Source: Nitrospira_E sp052156535 (GTDB lineage: Bacteria > Nitrospirota > Nitrospiria > Nitrospirales > UBA8639). From it: a stretch of DNA of 64,000 nucleotides. Location: positions 62,001 to 126,000 of the forward strand of contig NZ_JBQKUP010000038.1 in the NCBI RefSeq assembly GCF_052156535.1, written 5' to 3'. Of the stretch, positions 8,991 through 17,314 are shown piece by piece. Each line of letters opens with the position of its first letter. The stretch's first letter is position 1. Below the pieces are notes generated by a model, which saw only the letters and a program-made list of their open reading frames with translations, was not told the origin of the DNA and made no database searches. Position numbers and translations under genes: made by a program.

Positions 8991-9911
8991 TTGAAGACGT
9001 TATCCCCATCAACCAACGGTGTGATTAATAACCCTGAAGAATTCAAACAGTTCATTCCGGCAAACTTTTCCTATTTTCTTGAACGTTCTTCGGGCCTGAT
9101 CCGGCGTATTCTGCAAGACATGGGGCAATGGGCTGACAATTCGGCACATGAAAAGTTATTGTTGCGTCTGTCGTTTGATCTGGTGGAACGGTTTATCGAA
9201 TACTGCCCTTCCCAGCTCCCATGTCGGCCTTCCCTATTGTTGGATGGGTTCATATCAGATTTTTTTGGAAGACCCCAGGAATCCAAAGCCTCATCAACCT
9301 CCAATCCCGTGTTGTACCGGTATCTGGATGGCCTCCTCAACCGAGCCGTTCTCAGCCGGGATGCCTTGATTTGTCTGTTCTATCACTTTTACGGCATGAA
9401 GCCGGTCGAGGTCGGATTCTTTCTTGGTTTGGAAGAAGGGCAGACCCAGCGCATCTATAAAAATTTTGCACGATGGCGGCAAAGGGGCTGGTTCCAGGCG
9501 GCGGACGAAGTTGGATTAACCACCCAAGAGGTCCAATCGTTGGTTGAAAATCAAGCATCCAATCCTGAATCTTTTCATCTTCAGGTGAGGGACAATCTGG
9601 AAACCTTATTGCCATTTTATCGAAAAAGCGATCCCCCCTACTACCCATGCCTTGAGGATGCGAAATGGCAGGAGATGTTCAGGGAGGGGTATGGGTTTGA
9701 TTACCGGATGTGGCATTTACCTCTTTGCCTGTCCTGTATGAAGGTCATTACGGAAGTCGGCGACTCATTTCTCCTCAACCCCGACGTGACGCTGAATTTT
9801 CATGTCTCTCCTCATTCGTTGAGGGAGGAAGAAGTGTTTTGGCCGACCCAGAAGAATTTTCATGCGGAGAAAAAACGCCATACGTTCAATCGGAACCTTC
9901 AGATGGCTTAA
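8991..9911 (+). CDS. Uncharacterised protein with a sigma-70 region-4-like helix-turn-helix
   Basis: A 306-residue soluble protein. Residues about 120-165 (RDALICLFYHFYGMKPVEVG, then FFLGLEEGQTQRIYKNFARW) have the spacing of sigma-factor region 4: a helix ending in a conserved turn, then a recognition-type helix rich in Arg/Lys. The N-terminal 110 residues contain a helical segment (EKLLLRLSFDLVERFIEYCP) but no clear region 2. A Cys pair in LCLSCMK (about 243) is also notable. It could be an atypical ECF-like sigma factor or a regulator that borrowed region 4. Start TTG is set by a strong AAGGAGG. It is divergent from the large kinase. Function unproven. Confidence 0.7.
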   Translation: MKTLSPSTNGVINNPEEFKQFIPANFSYFLERSSGLIRRILQDMGQWADNSAHEKLLLRLSFDLVERFIEYCPSQLPCRPSLLLDGFISDFFGRPQESKASSTSNPVLYRYLDGLLNRAVLSRDALICLFYHFYGMKPVEVGFFLGLEEGQTQRIYKNFARWRQRGWFQAADEVGLTTQEVQSLVENQASNPESFHLQVRDNLETLLPFYRKSDPPYYPCLEDAKWQEMFREGYGFDYRMWHLPLCLSCMKVITEVGDSFLLNPDVTLNFHVSPHSLREEEVFWPTQKNFHAEKKRHTFNRNLQMA

Positions 9912-10046
9912 CTTGGGTTCTCAAAGTACGGAAACGATGTGGCTCAAAACCGCAATACCGAATGTGCATCAGGAAGGCGAGAGCATGGTCAGTAAAAAAA
10001 TGGAGTCACTATCTCCTGATTCGTCCAGCGTATTCTCTAATCGGGG

Positions 10047-10481
10047 TTAGTTCGGAAAATGCGTCACCAACTCCCTACAGGCTTGAAGAAATAATGTGGG
10101 GTTGAGAGGTTTTTCGAAGGTATAGGACGCTCCCAGCAAATGAGCAAACCGTTTGATATTAAACTTTGGCGCTTGATCGGCTGAGAAGGTTGCAATGATT
10201 GGAGGATGGTGTTCTTTCGATGTAATTTCCGCAATTAATGAAAACCCGCTTTTTTGAGGAAGAAACAAGTCGACAACAATGAGGTCGACGGATTGTTGTG
10301 TTGAGAGACTGATTCCATCAGAGAGATTTCCTGCAACCATTATCTCGACTCCGCACGAATCACCGAGACGCATCCAGGACTCTTGGGAATCAGGATCGGG
10401 GTCAATAACAAGAAGAATACCCATCATCGTCTGTTGAGCCAAGCACTCTTGACCTTCGAATAATCCGGATAAGAAATCCAC
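10047..10481 (-). CDS. Stand-alone receiver-domain protein
   Basis: A 144-residue protein that is almost entirely a response-regulator receiver: acidic pocket in ILLVIDPDPDSQ, phospho-acceptor Asp in LIVVDLFLPQKSG, a Thr/Ser in IIATFSAD and the conserved Lys in YTFEKPLNP. It has no output domain, so it may relay phosphate or bind a partner. A match to the nearby hybrid kinase is plausible but not shown. Either the first codon or Met19/Met20 (just before GILLVID) could be the start; the ribosome site AGAGGAATC favours neither strongly. Confidence 0.8.
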   Translation of the reverse strand: MDFLSGLFEGQECLAQQTMMGILLVIDPDPDSQESWMRLGDSCGVEIMVAGNLSDGISLSTQQSVDLIVVDLFLPQKSGFSLIAEITSKEHHPPIIATFSADQAPKFNIKRFAHLLGASYTFEKPLNPTLFLQACRELVTHFPN

Positions 10482-10565
10482 ATCTTTAGAACCCGATTCC
10501 TCTCTTCGTCTTTCCTTCGGTTGACGTCAAATCTTATGTGATGAAAACGAACGCGATGTCATCCA

Positions 10566-11093
10566 TCATGATGTCGTGATCCAATTCAGATTTCGTACTC
10601 TGAGAAATTGAATGGACGGACGAATGTCGCCTCGCTTCATGCCCGTTTTTGATTCAGCAATCATGCTTATATGTGCGGTGGTTGACAGGAGATCGACTCC
10701 CGGCCTCGAGGGCAGGATAGAGACATCCCACATTGCGACGAGAGGCCTTTCAGCCTCGTCAATCCGAACCCCACCCCAGGGTTCCAATGAATAGATAAAG
10801 CTCCTCCCTGGGATCCCACGAGAACTAGATTTCTCCTGACGGTTCATCTGCAGCCAATGATCTTGAATGGAATATACCGGCAAGCCCACGGCAAGAGGGG
10901 TGATGTGAGAAGCACACAGAAGAGCTGTCACCAATACCCCCATGACCACATTAAAACCAACCAGTGTGCCACGCCCTTCTCCATATTCAGCCTGTTGTAT
11001 AATCCCTGACATCGGCGTCGTCCCCACATTTTTCGTTGTCCCTATGAATCCGAAATCTTCCTGAACAGATTCAGCTTTACCATATAACGACAT
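10566..11093 (-). CDS. Hypothetical protein with one hydrophobic segment (doubtful)
   Basis: An open frame of 175 codons. A membrane-like stretch (GFNVVMGVLVTALLCASHIT, about 47-66) is followed by a polar C-terminus. No family is recognised. Met28 at 11012 (preceded by GGGGACG) is an equally likely start. Coding nature is uncertain; it may be a real small membrane protein or an accidental frame. Confidence 0.35.
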   Translation of the reverse strand: MSLYGKAESVQEDFGFIGTTKNVGTTPMSGIIQQAEYGEGRGTLVGFNVVMGVLVTALLCASHITPLAVGLPVYSIQDHWLQMNRQEKSSSRGIPGRSFIYSLEPWGGVRIDEAERPLVAMWDVSILPSRPGVDLLSTTAHISMIAESKTGMKRGDIRPSIQFLRVRNLNWITTS

Positions 11094-11226
11094 GTGAACA
11101 AATGGACATTTGACTTGATTTTTTTGTAAAGCTTGTCACGCAAAAGTCCGCGCGGGATCCCTGCGGTGACCCGCGACTCAGGTTGAATGGGAAAAGGATC
11201 GGAGCCAGGGGTGCGGCATAATGGAA

Positions 11227-11267
11227 ACGGGCCCGGACATTCCTTCAACTGAAATACCCGGGCCCGT
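11227..11267. terminator. GC-rich hairpin downstream of the 26-residue peptide gene
   Basis: ACGGGCCCGG at 11227-11236 pairs perfectly with CCGGGCCCGT at 11258-11267 (10-bp stem, 21-base loop). There is no T-run, so termination is plausible but not certain. It lies about 95 bases beyond the stop of the small minus-strand gene. Confidence 0.5.
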
Positions 11268-11360
11268 CGTATCATACAACCAATATATGAAATTGGTGTA
11301 ATCAAGACATTTAATGATTCCAATCCATGTTTATCAAAATGGAATCCGGGAAACGGCTTA

Positions 11361-11441
11361 TTAAAAACCGATCACTCCGAACAACCATAATATCAACACC
11401 AGACTGAGAGGAACTCCTAAAATCCACAATAAAATGGGCAT
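11361..11441 (-). CDS. 26-residue hydrophobic membrane peptide
   Basis: Reads Met-Pro-Ile-Leu-Leu-Trp, then an almost wholly hydrophobic helix (ILGVPLSLVLILWLFGVIG) and ends in Phe. The start at 11441 is preceded by AAAGGGAAAAATT. One membrane span with no charged residue suggests a small inner-membrane peptide. It sits in a block of envelope-stress genes (BON, DUF1328). Similar tiny proteins with a PxxLLW-LG-P-x pattern are common next to such genes, but I cannot name a family. Too short for ordinary gene finders; the frame, start signal and composition support it. Confidence 0.65.
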   Translation of the reverse strand: MPILLWILGVPLSLVLILWLFGVIGF

Positions 11442-11704
11442 AATTTTTCCCTTTCTGTTGAAATATCGCGTGACGAATGTGTGTGACCTTCATTTATTGA
11501 TTACTTTCCTGACGGTTCGAGAAAATCTTGAAAACCGCAACAGGACGGAATCCCCGGTCGGCCAATAGGAACCGAGAAACCGACTTCACCGAATTTTCGA
11601 ACGTCTTTCGTCACTTCGTTCCAACCTCATTAGCCTAAATACGCCGGGGATGAAGCATGGAAATTTGCCCATCCCCAACGGAATTTTCCATCCGGACTTG
11701 TTAA

Positions 11705-12469
11705 TTAATTGGCAATCCTTAATTGATTATTGACACGTCGGGCTCCGGCTTCATAGGCATTCTCGACCGCAGCGGCCATTTCGGATTTATCTTCAACCGT
11801 TCCCTGAAGCGTGACCACTCCTCTCCTGACATCCACACGAATAGGATCAGTATCAACAAAGGGACTCCATGTTAATTCTTCCCGCACGGCCTTTGCCAAA
11901 CTCCTATCACTCATCTCTCCCCAAGGTCGCTCATCGTGTCGGAATATTTGCAATTCGTTTCGCACTTTTCGAGCGCCACCCTCATACGCATCATCAACGG
12001 CTTCCACCATGGCTTCCCGGTTCAACACCATGCCCGTCAGCGTCGCGACGCCGTTTTCCACGCTGACCCGAACTCTTTCCGTCCCTTCTCCAAGTTCAGC
12101 GATAATATTTCGTCGAATGGTTTCATCTGTCCGCTGGAGGTCATGACGATACCGGGGACTTCTCGTTGAGACACTGGACCGATAGCCATCCTGAGTCACA
12201 TACCCCTCATTCCCCTCATGCCGGTACCGGTGGTATTTATCCTGATCCTCCATGGTATCCAGATCACCGTATTGATCGGTATAAAACTGCCGATAATCAT
12301 TCCGGTCGCGATTGGCATCATAAGAACGGTAATCCGACCATCCGCGTGTATCAACATCAGATCGGTCTCTGTAATCATAGGATCCTGCCTGAGCCATAAC
12401 AGGCATGCCCAAGCACAACGCCATGACGGCTGCTCCCATCTTCATTCGTTCTCCTGCTTGTGATTTCAT
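11705..12469 (-). CDS. Periplasmic protein with two BON domains
   Basis: The start at 12469 is chosen because AAGGAGAG precedes it and a clean signal peptide follows (MKSQAGERMKMG, hydrophobic core, then PVMAQA and cleavage before GS); an in-frame ATG 15 codons upstream has no such support. The mature protein starts with a Tyr/Asp/Arg-rich low-complexity region (about 30-105), then two BON modules (about 115-180 and 190-253) with VENGVATLTG and VRRGVVTLQG. Together with the six-BON protein and the BON lipoprotein at 62274 it makes three BON proteins in the window. A role in envelope or osmotic stress is inferred from the family. Confidence 0.88.
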   Translation of the reverse strand: MKSQAGERMKMGAAVMALCLGMPVMAQAGSYDYRDRSDVDTRGWSDYRSYDANRDRNDYRQFYTDQYGDLDTMEDQDKYHRYRHEGNEGYVTQDGYRSSVSTRSPRYRHDLQRTDETIRRNIIAELGEGTERVRVSVENGVATLTGMVLNREAMVEAVDDAYEGGARKVRNELQIFRHDERPWGEMSDRSLAKAVREELTWSPFVDTDPIRVDVRRGVVTLQGTVEDKSEMAAAVENAYEAGARRVNNQLRIAN

Positions 12470-12682
12470 CGTTCTCTCCTTTCTTCTCATAATGGGAAAT
12501 TGAATTATTGGCAAATCCTACTTCAACGATAGCCGGAAACCCGGCAAATTGTGAATGGACAAGTTGGGGGGACAATGTGTGGCCATCGTCTAATTCTTCC
12601 TCCCGATTCATTGGCTCTACTTAAACGACCTATAAAATGGATCAACACTCATGACGGCCACTCCGCGTGCGCTTGACCAATG

Positions 12683-12976
12683 TCATATTCCTTCCGGACG
12701 ATTTTGATCTACCCGCAGGCGCAATCGCCACTGAAGAGGCGCATCGGGATCACGAGTATAATGGCCGTCATCTTCTTCTACCTGCACCGCTTTTAACGGA
12801 ATGGTAATTTGTTCCTTTATATGGGGGAAGGTTTCTTGAAATAACAAATAGACCACGTTTTCGGTGCATCCGAACACTTCGGCGTTCAAACCCGTCACAT
12901 CGTTAAAGTCCACCGTGACCCGTTCTGCAGGATTGACCCACGGCGCAATCAATTTGGCTTTTTCCTGATTCGTCAT
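12683..12976 (-). CDS. Conserved-looking hypothetical protein, 97 residues
   Basis: A soluble, acidic small protein (QEKAKLIAPWVNPAERVTVD ... VFGCTENVVYLLFQETFPHI). It has no signal peptide or membrane span and no family I can name. AGGAG lies about 12 bases before ATG. Lies between the two-BON gene and the DUF1328 gene on the same strand, so probably part of the same stress-related cluster. Confidence 0.7.
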   Translation of the reverse strand: MTNQEKAKLIAPWVNPAERVTVDFNDVTGLNAEVFGCTENVVYLLFQETFPHIKEQITIPLKAVQVEEDDGHYTRDPDAPLQWRLRLRVDQNRPEGI

Positions 12977-13089
12977 AACATCTTTTTTCTCCTGGAATAT
13001 CTTTTCTCATGTTCGCGCCTTCCTTTGCGTCAGCATAGGGAACAACGCTGTTGATTGGTCACGCTCACCATTGATCTTTGACAGTGGCC

Positions 13090-13269
13090 TCACGTAATTT
13101 TTTTGGCCACAAACACTCCGATGAGAACCATCACCACGCACAGCACGAGAAAAATATAAAATAATACTTGGGCAATTCCGGCCGCTCCTTCCGCAATTCC
13201 TGAGAAACCAAATCCGCCCGCAATGAGCGCAATGACAAAGAAAATGGCGGCCCATTTTAATATCGTCAT
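13090..13269 (-). CDS. DUF1328 (YtjA-type) small membrane protein
   Basis: A 59-residue protein: MTILKWAAIFFVIALIAGGF, then GFSGIAEGAAGIAQ and a second membrane span ending FVAKKIT. This is the typical DUF1328 layout (two spans around a G-A-G-A loop) and length. AAAGGAGG precedes the ATG. The ATG overlaps the stop of the Pro-rich frame upstream (ATGA), suggesting coupling. Members are often induced by envelope or general stress; function is unknown. Confidence 0.9.
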   Translation of the reverse strand: MTILKWAAIFFVIALIAGGFGFSGIAEGAAGIAQVLFYIFLVLCVVMVLIGVFVAKKIT

Positions 13270-13637
13270 AGAGACCTCCTTTCACAAATTTGAAGAGGAT
13301 CACAGATTGTTGAATCACATGTGTGAATTGAAGCCACCCCGCCTCTGATTCGGGAATAATTCATGGGCCATTCAACAGGGAAGCCGCCTGCCGTGAGTCT
13401 CATACGAATGGGGTGATCCGGGGTATCCGGGGGGTCACCAATTGGGAGAGGTTCATCCTCGGGATCGGGCATAGGCGGATCGTGAATCGGCTCCGGTTTC
13501 GGGTCCCGTTTGGGAGGACCAATGGGCGGAGATTTTCTTTCAGGTTCAGGCGGAGGTTTCACGGGTGGGCGCTTTTGGGGTCCCTGGAATGAGTGGCTGG
13601 CTGCTTCAGTAAGATCGACCGCCAATGTCCCGATCAT
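13266..13637 (-). CDS. Proline-rich small protein upstream of the DUF1328 gene
   Basis: About 123 residues, dominated by Pro and charged residues at 20-75 (PVKPPPEPERKSPPIGPPKR and DPPMPDPEDEPLPIGDPPD). The start is put at 13637 because GGAGGACAGG directly precedes that ATG; the ATG four codons upstream lies inside the ribosome site. No signal peptide. The stop overlaps the DUF1328 start by four bases. Pro-rich proteins like this may be disordered or span the cell wall; no function can be assigned, and the last 40 residues look less protein-like. Confidence 0.55.
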   Translation of the reverse strand: MIGTLAVDLTEAASHSFQGPQKRPPVKPPPEPERKSPPIGPPKRDPKPEPIHDPPMPDPEDEPLPIGDPPDTPDHPIRMRLTAGGFPVEWPMNYSRIRGGVASIHTCDSTICDPLQICERRSL

Positions 13638-13857
13638 CCTGTCCTCCATCTGACACGTTTACAATATCGAATGCTATCTCTGGACCTCTCTCCTTCCCTC
13701 AAAGAGGGCATGCCATCAATGGGAAAGCTTTGAATAGAAAAGTTTTGCCCAATCATGTTCTCCTGATTATTCATCATGTCTCCTGAGGCTGTTCATTCAA
13801 ATAGACAAGTTACGAAGGCCCCGGCGAAGTTTTATCTATGTAGCATCATCCTGAACT

Positions 13858-15072
13858 TTGATAGAGATGATGATGGTCCCTAATAGTAAGGACATCAATA
13901 ATGGACACCCCTGTATGCCAGCACCATCTCCCTCCACCACGATGAAATCTGCCCGCCAGGTCCATCTCTGGGAAATTGTTGCGATTCGTGAACTGTGTAT
14001 CCTGGCGATAGGGGTCTTTTTGGTTTGGTTGTGCTTTCAATTACAGGCCATTTTAGTTCCGGTTTTCATAGGCCTGGGACTGGCCTACCTCGCTGAACCT
14101 GCCTTACATTATGTTGAACAGAAATGGAAACTCCCACGGTGGCTTGCCGTGACCTTCATGGCGTTGGTCATCTGCGCATTGGTGAGTGGGCTCTTCCTCT
14201 GGGTGGGACCAAACCTTATTGAACAATTGCGCCTGTTCATTGAAAAGGTCCCCACCTATCTTTCTCTTCTGGCCGACCGGCACGGCATAGATGTGAAAGA
14301 GATAACCCGGAATTTCAAGGAGGTCTCTGCGAACATTCAGGACAAGCCATTGTCTACACTCAAGACGTTCCTCACGGGAACCGGTCAGGTTTTTTATTTC
14401 ACAAATCTCATTATCGGCACATTGGGTTCCTTCCTATTTTCGTTCTCGTTAATCATCATTTATTTTTTCTTTTTTGCCTGGAGCTTTCCTTCCATTCAAC
14501 ATACGGTATGGAGCGTCGTCGGATCTCAGGAGAATGACCGGTGGCCGACATTACTGTCAAAAATGGATCGGGCCATTGGAGAATTTTTTAGAGGCCGGTT
14601 ACTGATCGCGTTAATGATGAGTGTGATGTTTGCTATCGGATGGTTTTGGGTGGGGATGCCGTATTGGATTCTTCTGGGACTTGGCGCAGGATTATTGAGT
14701 TTGGTCCCTTATGCCGCCACCTTGATGTGGCCTGTCGCCATTCTTTTAAAATATTTGGATATGTCCATGGGATCCGGCTCAACCGACAATTATTGGATGC
14801 AACTCCTTGTCTGGCCCAGTGCCGTCTACCTGGGGGTTCAATTCCTTGAGGGGTGGGTGTTAACTCCTTGGATCCAAAGCCAGTCAACCGACCTCAGTGC
14901 TGCGACCATTTTACTGGTAGTGCTGATCGGCGGGGCGCTTGGCGGCGTGTTGGGATTAATTCTTGCCATCCCATTCGCGGCTTGTCTGAAAATCATGGCC
15001 AAGGAGCTGATTATTCCCCGGATTCAACGAGGGAATATCACGGAGGTACACCATGAAATTCATAAACCCTAA
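13858..15072 (+). CDS. AI-2E family transporter (PerM/UPF0118 permease)
   Basis: About 400 residues with the family pattern: a pair of N-terminal membrane spans (about 42-85), another at 95-120, a soluble helical region (GPNLIEQLRLFIEKVPTYLS ...), a span at about 180-200, then four or more spans from 250 to the C-terminus including GLGAGLLSLVPYAATLMWPV and IPFAACLKIMAKEL. Members export small molecules, including autoinducer-2 in some species or Na+ in others; the substrate here is unknown. The frame opens with TTG at 13858 followed by ATGs at 13867, 13870 and 13873; the ribosome site is weak, so the exact start is open. Confidence 0.9.
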   Translation: MIEMMMVPNSKDINNGHPCMPAPSPSTTMKSARQVHLWEIVAIRELCILAIGVFLVWLCFQLQAILVPVFIGLGLAYLAEPALHYVEQKWKLPRWLAVTFMALVICALVSGLFLWVGPNLIEQLRLFIEKVPTYLSLLADRHGIDVKEITRNFKEVSANIQDKPLSTLKTFLTGTGQVFYFTNLIIGTLGSFLFSFSLIIIYFFFFAWSFPSIQHTVWSVVGSQENDRWPTLLSKMDRAIGEFFRGRLLIALMMSVMFAIGWFWVGMPYWILLGLGAGLLSLVPYAATLMWPVAILLKYLDMSMGSGSTDNYWMQLLVWPSAVYLGVQFLEGWVLTPWIQSQSTDLSAATILLVVLIGGALGGVLGLILAIPFAACLKIMAKELIIPRIQRGNITEVHHEIHKP

Positions 15073-15179
15073 TACATCCGACCCGGTTTAATGTCTGTGT
15101 TCTATGGAATCTCTCACCATCATGATGAACAGTCCTCCGGATTTGGGTTCGACCAAGTATAGAAGGGAAAGGATTCACG

Positions 15180-15647
15180 ATGGATATGGTCACTGAATTG
15201 GATTGGCATCAAATTTGGTCGCATTTCTATCATCTGCTCATTGCTTTTTTATTAGCCGTTCCTCTCGGATGGGATCGCGAACAGGAATCCCGCGGTGCAG
15301 GGCTGCGCACGTTTCCCCTGGTTGCGCTCGGGTCATGCGCCTATATGTTGACGGGAATCCATGTGTTGACGTCCACGGATGCCGAAGGACGTGTCATCTA
15401 TGGCATCTTAACCGGAATCGGATTTATTGGCGGTGGCGCCATTCTCAAAGACAGAGGGAATGTGGCCGGAACCGCCACCGCGGCAAGTATTTGGAACACC
15501 GGAGCCATTGGAATGGCGGTGGCCTGGGATCGTTACGAAATCGCCATGGTGTTAAGCGCGTTGAATTTTTTAACGTTTCGGTTCATGCCGCTGGTTAAAA
15601 AACGTGTCCCGCACACACCATCAAAACCCGATCACATGGGATACTAA
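15180..15647 (+). CDS. MgtC/SapB family membrane protein
   Basis: 155 residues with four to five membrane spans and the MgtC signature: LLAVPLGWDREQESRGAGLR near the N-terminus, GILTGIGFIGGGAILKD and AATAASIWNTGAIGMAVAW-like segments in the middle. It is the short form without a C-terminal ACT domain. MgtC proteins modulate membrane ATPase and adaptation to low Mg2+ or acid stress. AAAGGATTCACG precedes ATG. Its stop overlaps the stop of the opposing glucose-6-phosphate dehydrogenase gene by four bases. Confidence 0.9.
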   Translation: MDMVTELDWHQIWSHFYHLLIAFLLAVPLGWDREQESRGAGLRTFPLVALGSCAYMLTGIHVLTSTDAEGRVIYGILTGIGFIGGGAILKDRGNVAGTATAASIWNTGAIGMAVAWDRYEIAMVLSALNFLTFRFMPLVKKRVPHTPSKPDHMGY

Positions 15648-17095
15648 TGAAAGGATGGGAATGGCTCACCTCCAGGAGTCTGCGCTGTCGTCGGAGAATA
15701 CCCGGACTCTGTCACCCCTCCGGTATCCTCCAAGGGTGGACCGTTGGACCCGGCCGGGTACACCTGTAAGGGTACCAGGTTTTCTGCCCAGGCATCGGCA
15801 ATGGGTTGAATAATTTTCCACATCTCTTCGACCTCATCATCCCGCACAAAAAGTCGTGACTGGCCGGACATGGCTTCTAGAAACAACCGTTCATAGGGGG
15901 AAAGATGTTCAGGAGAAATGGGGTCGTCCATCCTCATCGGTGCAGGTGTGACTCCACCGGCGTCCGGGATAGTAAATATCCCAAGATTGACTTCTTCAGT
16001 CGCAAGATTCACGCACAAGATATTTCCGCCTTCTTCTGAAAGAAGCGATTCGGTACTTTTCTGCCCAGGTTTAAAATGCACCCGAATTTCTTTTCGATCC
16101 CGACCTAACGCTTTTCCGGAACGTAACACAAAAGGCACGCCTTGCCAGCGTTCATTGTCGACCCAGAGGATCACCTGGGCAAACGTTTCAGTGTTTCGTC
16201 CGGAAACTACCCCCTTGCTTTTTGCATAGCCGGGCACCCGCACACCATCTATCTCCCCCGACCGGTAACGAGCTCGTACAGTCTGCGCTCGAATCTCAGC
16301 CCTTGACAGTTTTCTCACTGATTTGAACAATTCCACTCTTTTGTCCCGAAAATCAGGAGTCCACATGGTCTCCAAGGGCTCATGAGCCAGGACGGCAACC
16401 AACTGAAGGAGATGATTTTGAATCATATCTTTCAGGGCTCCGGCGCGATCGTAGAAGTCCGCACGACCTTCCAGCGCCAAGGTTTCATCCCAGATCACCT
16501 CGATCTTGTTGATGTGATGACGGTTCCAAATAGGCGTAAAGACGGGATTGGCGAACCGGAGACCAAAAATGGTGCACACGATCGGCATTCCTAAAAAGTG
16601 GTCAATACGAAATATACACTCTTCAGGAAATGTTTGATGGATCATCCGGTTCAAATTCTGCGATTGGGAATAGCTTAACCCGAACGGTTTTTCGATAATG
16701 AGACGGGTCCCCGGCGGTAAGATAACCTGTCGGAGGGACTCCAACACCGTCGGAAACATCTGGGGAGGTAGTCCTAAATATAGCAGCGTCGACCCTGCCT
16801 GTTTACGAAAGATCGACTGAATCTGTCGATGGTCAGTGAGATCTTCTACCCGCCCATACTCCAACGATTCCAAAAATCCTTCCCGGGATCTGGGAGGGGG
16901 TGGCGTGTGATGGTTGGCGAGTAATTCGGACACATGTTCTTGGAACTGAGGCGTATTCCAATCCCGCCGTCCAACACCGGTGATTCTATACTCTGTGGGG
17001 AGACCCCGGTTGGCGAACACTTGAGCTAAGGCAGGGAAAATATACCGCTTCGAGACGTCCCCCGTCGCTCCAAAAATGACCAGATGCTCATACAT
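15644..17095 (-). CDS. zwf: Glucose-6-phosphate 1-dehydrogenase
   Basis: 483 residues, normal length. N-terminal NAD(P) fold with GATGDVSKRYIFPAL (about 9-23), the substrate and catalytic motif RIDHFLGMP (about 168-176; usual form RIDHYLGK, so Lys at the last position is replaced by Met), and conserved NHLLQLVAVLAHEP and LVLRSGKAL-like blocks. It oxidises glucose-6-phosphate to 6-phosphogluconolactone at the head of the oxidative pentose phosphate pathway, producing reducing power. No gnd or pgl gene is adjacent. Overlaps the MgtC stop. The Lys change in a motif that usually contacts phosphate is worth noting. Confidence 0.93.
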   Translation of the reverse strand: MYEHLVIFGATGDVSKRYIFPALAQVFANRGLPTEYRITGVGRRDWNTPQFQEHVSELLANHHTPPPPRSREGFLESLEYGRVEDLTDHRQIQSIFRKQAGSTLLYLGLPPQMFPTVLESLRQVILPPGTRLIIEKPFGLSYSQSQNLNRMIHQTFPEECIFRIDHFLGMPIVCTIFGLRFANPVFTPIWNRHHINKIEVIWDETLALEGRADFYDRAGALKDMIQNHLLQLVAVLAHEPLETMWTPDFRDKRVELFKSVRKLSRAEIRAQTVRARYRSGEIDGVRVPGYAKSKGVVSGRNTETFAQVILWVDNERWQGVPFVLRSGKALGRDRKEIRVHFKPGQKSTESLLSEEGGNILCVNLATEEVNLGIFTIPDAGGVTPAPMRMDDPISPEHLSPYERLFLEAMSGQSRLFVRDDEVEEMWKIIQPIADAWAENLVPLQVYPAGSNGPPLEDTGGVTESGYSPTTAQTPGGEPFPSFH

Positions 17096-17314
17096 ACGGT
17101 CTTTATGAACCTCACTTCAAGGAAGACAATCGGAGCGACAAAACCTTGTTGCCGGATCACACGTCAGGGCATTGAGGAGAACGTCGGGAGGAAATTACTT
17201 TAACCTGATAACGGTCCTTTATTGCCTCAGAAAATACAATGGCTGGCCCTTTACCAGGATGTCCTCCCTCCCCTAAAATCTCCCCCATACTTGACATGCA
17301 GGTTCTCCTGAGTT

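Noticed and set aside
13007..13318. Minus-strand frame of 103 codons
   Set aside because: Out of frame with the well-supported DUF1328 gene that it overlaps; a shadow.
15140..15165. GGTTCGACC resembling a tRNA T-loop
   Set aside because: No acceptor stem, anticodon arm or D arm around it.
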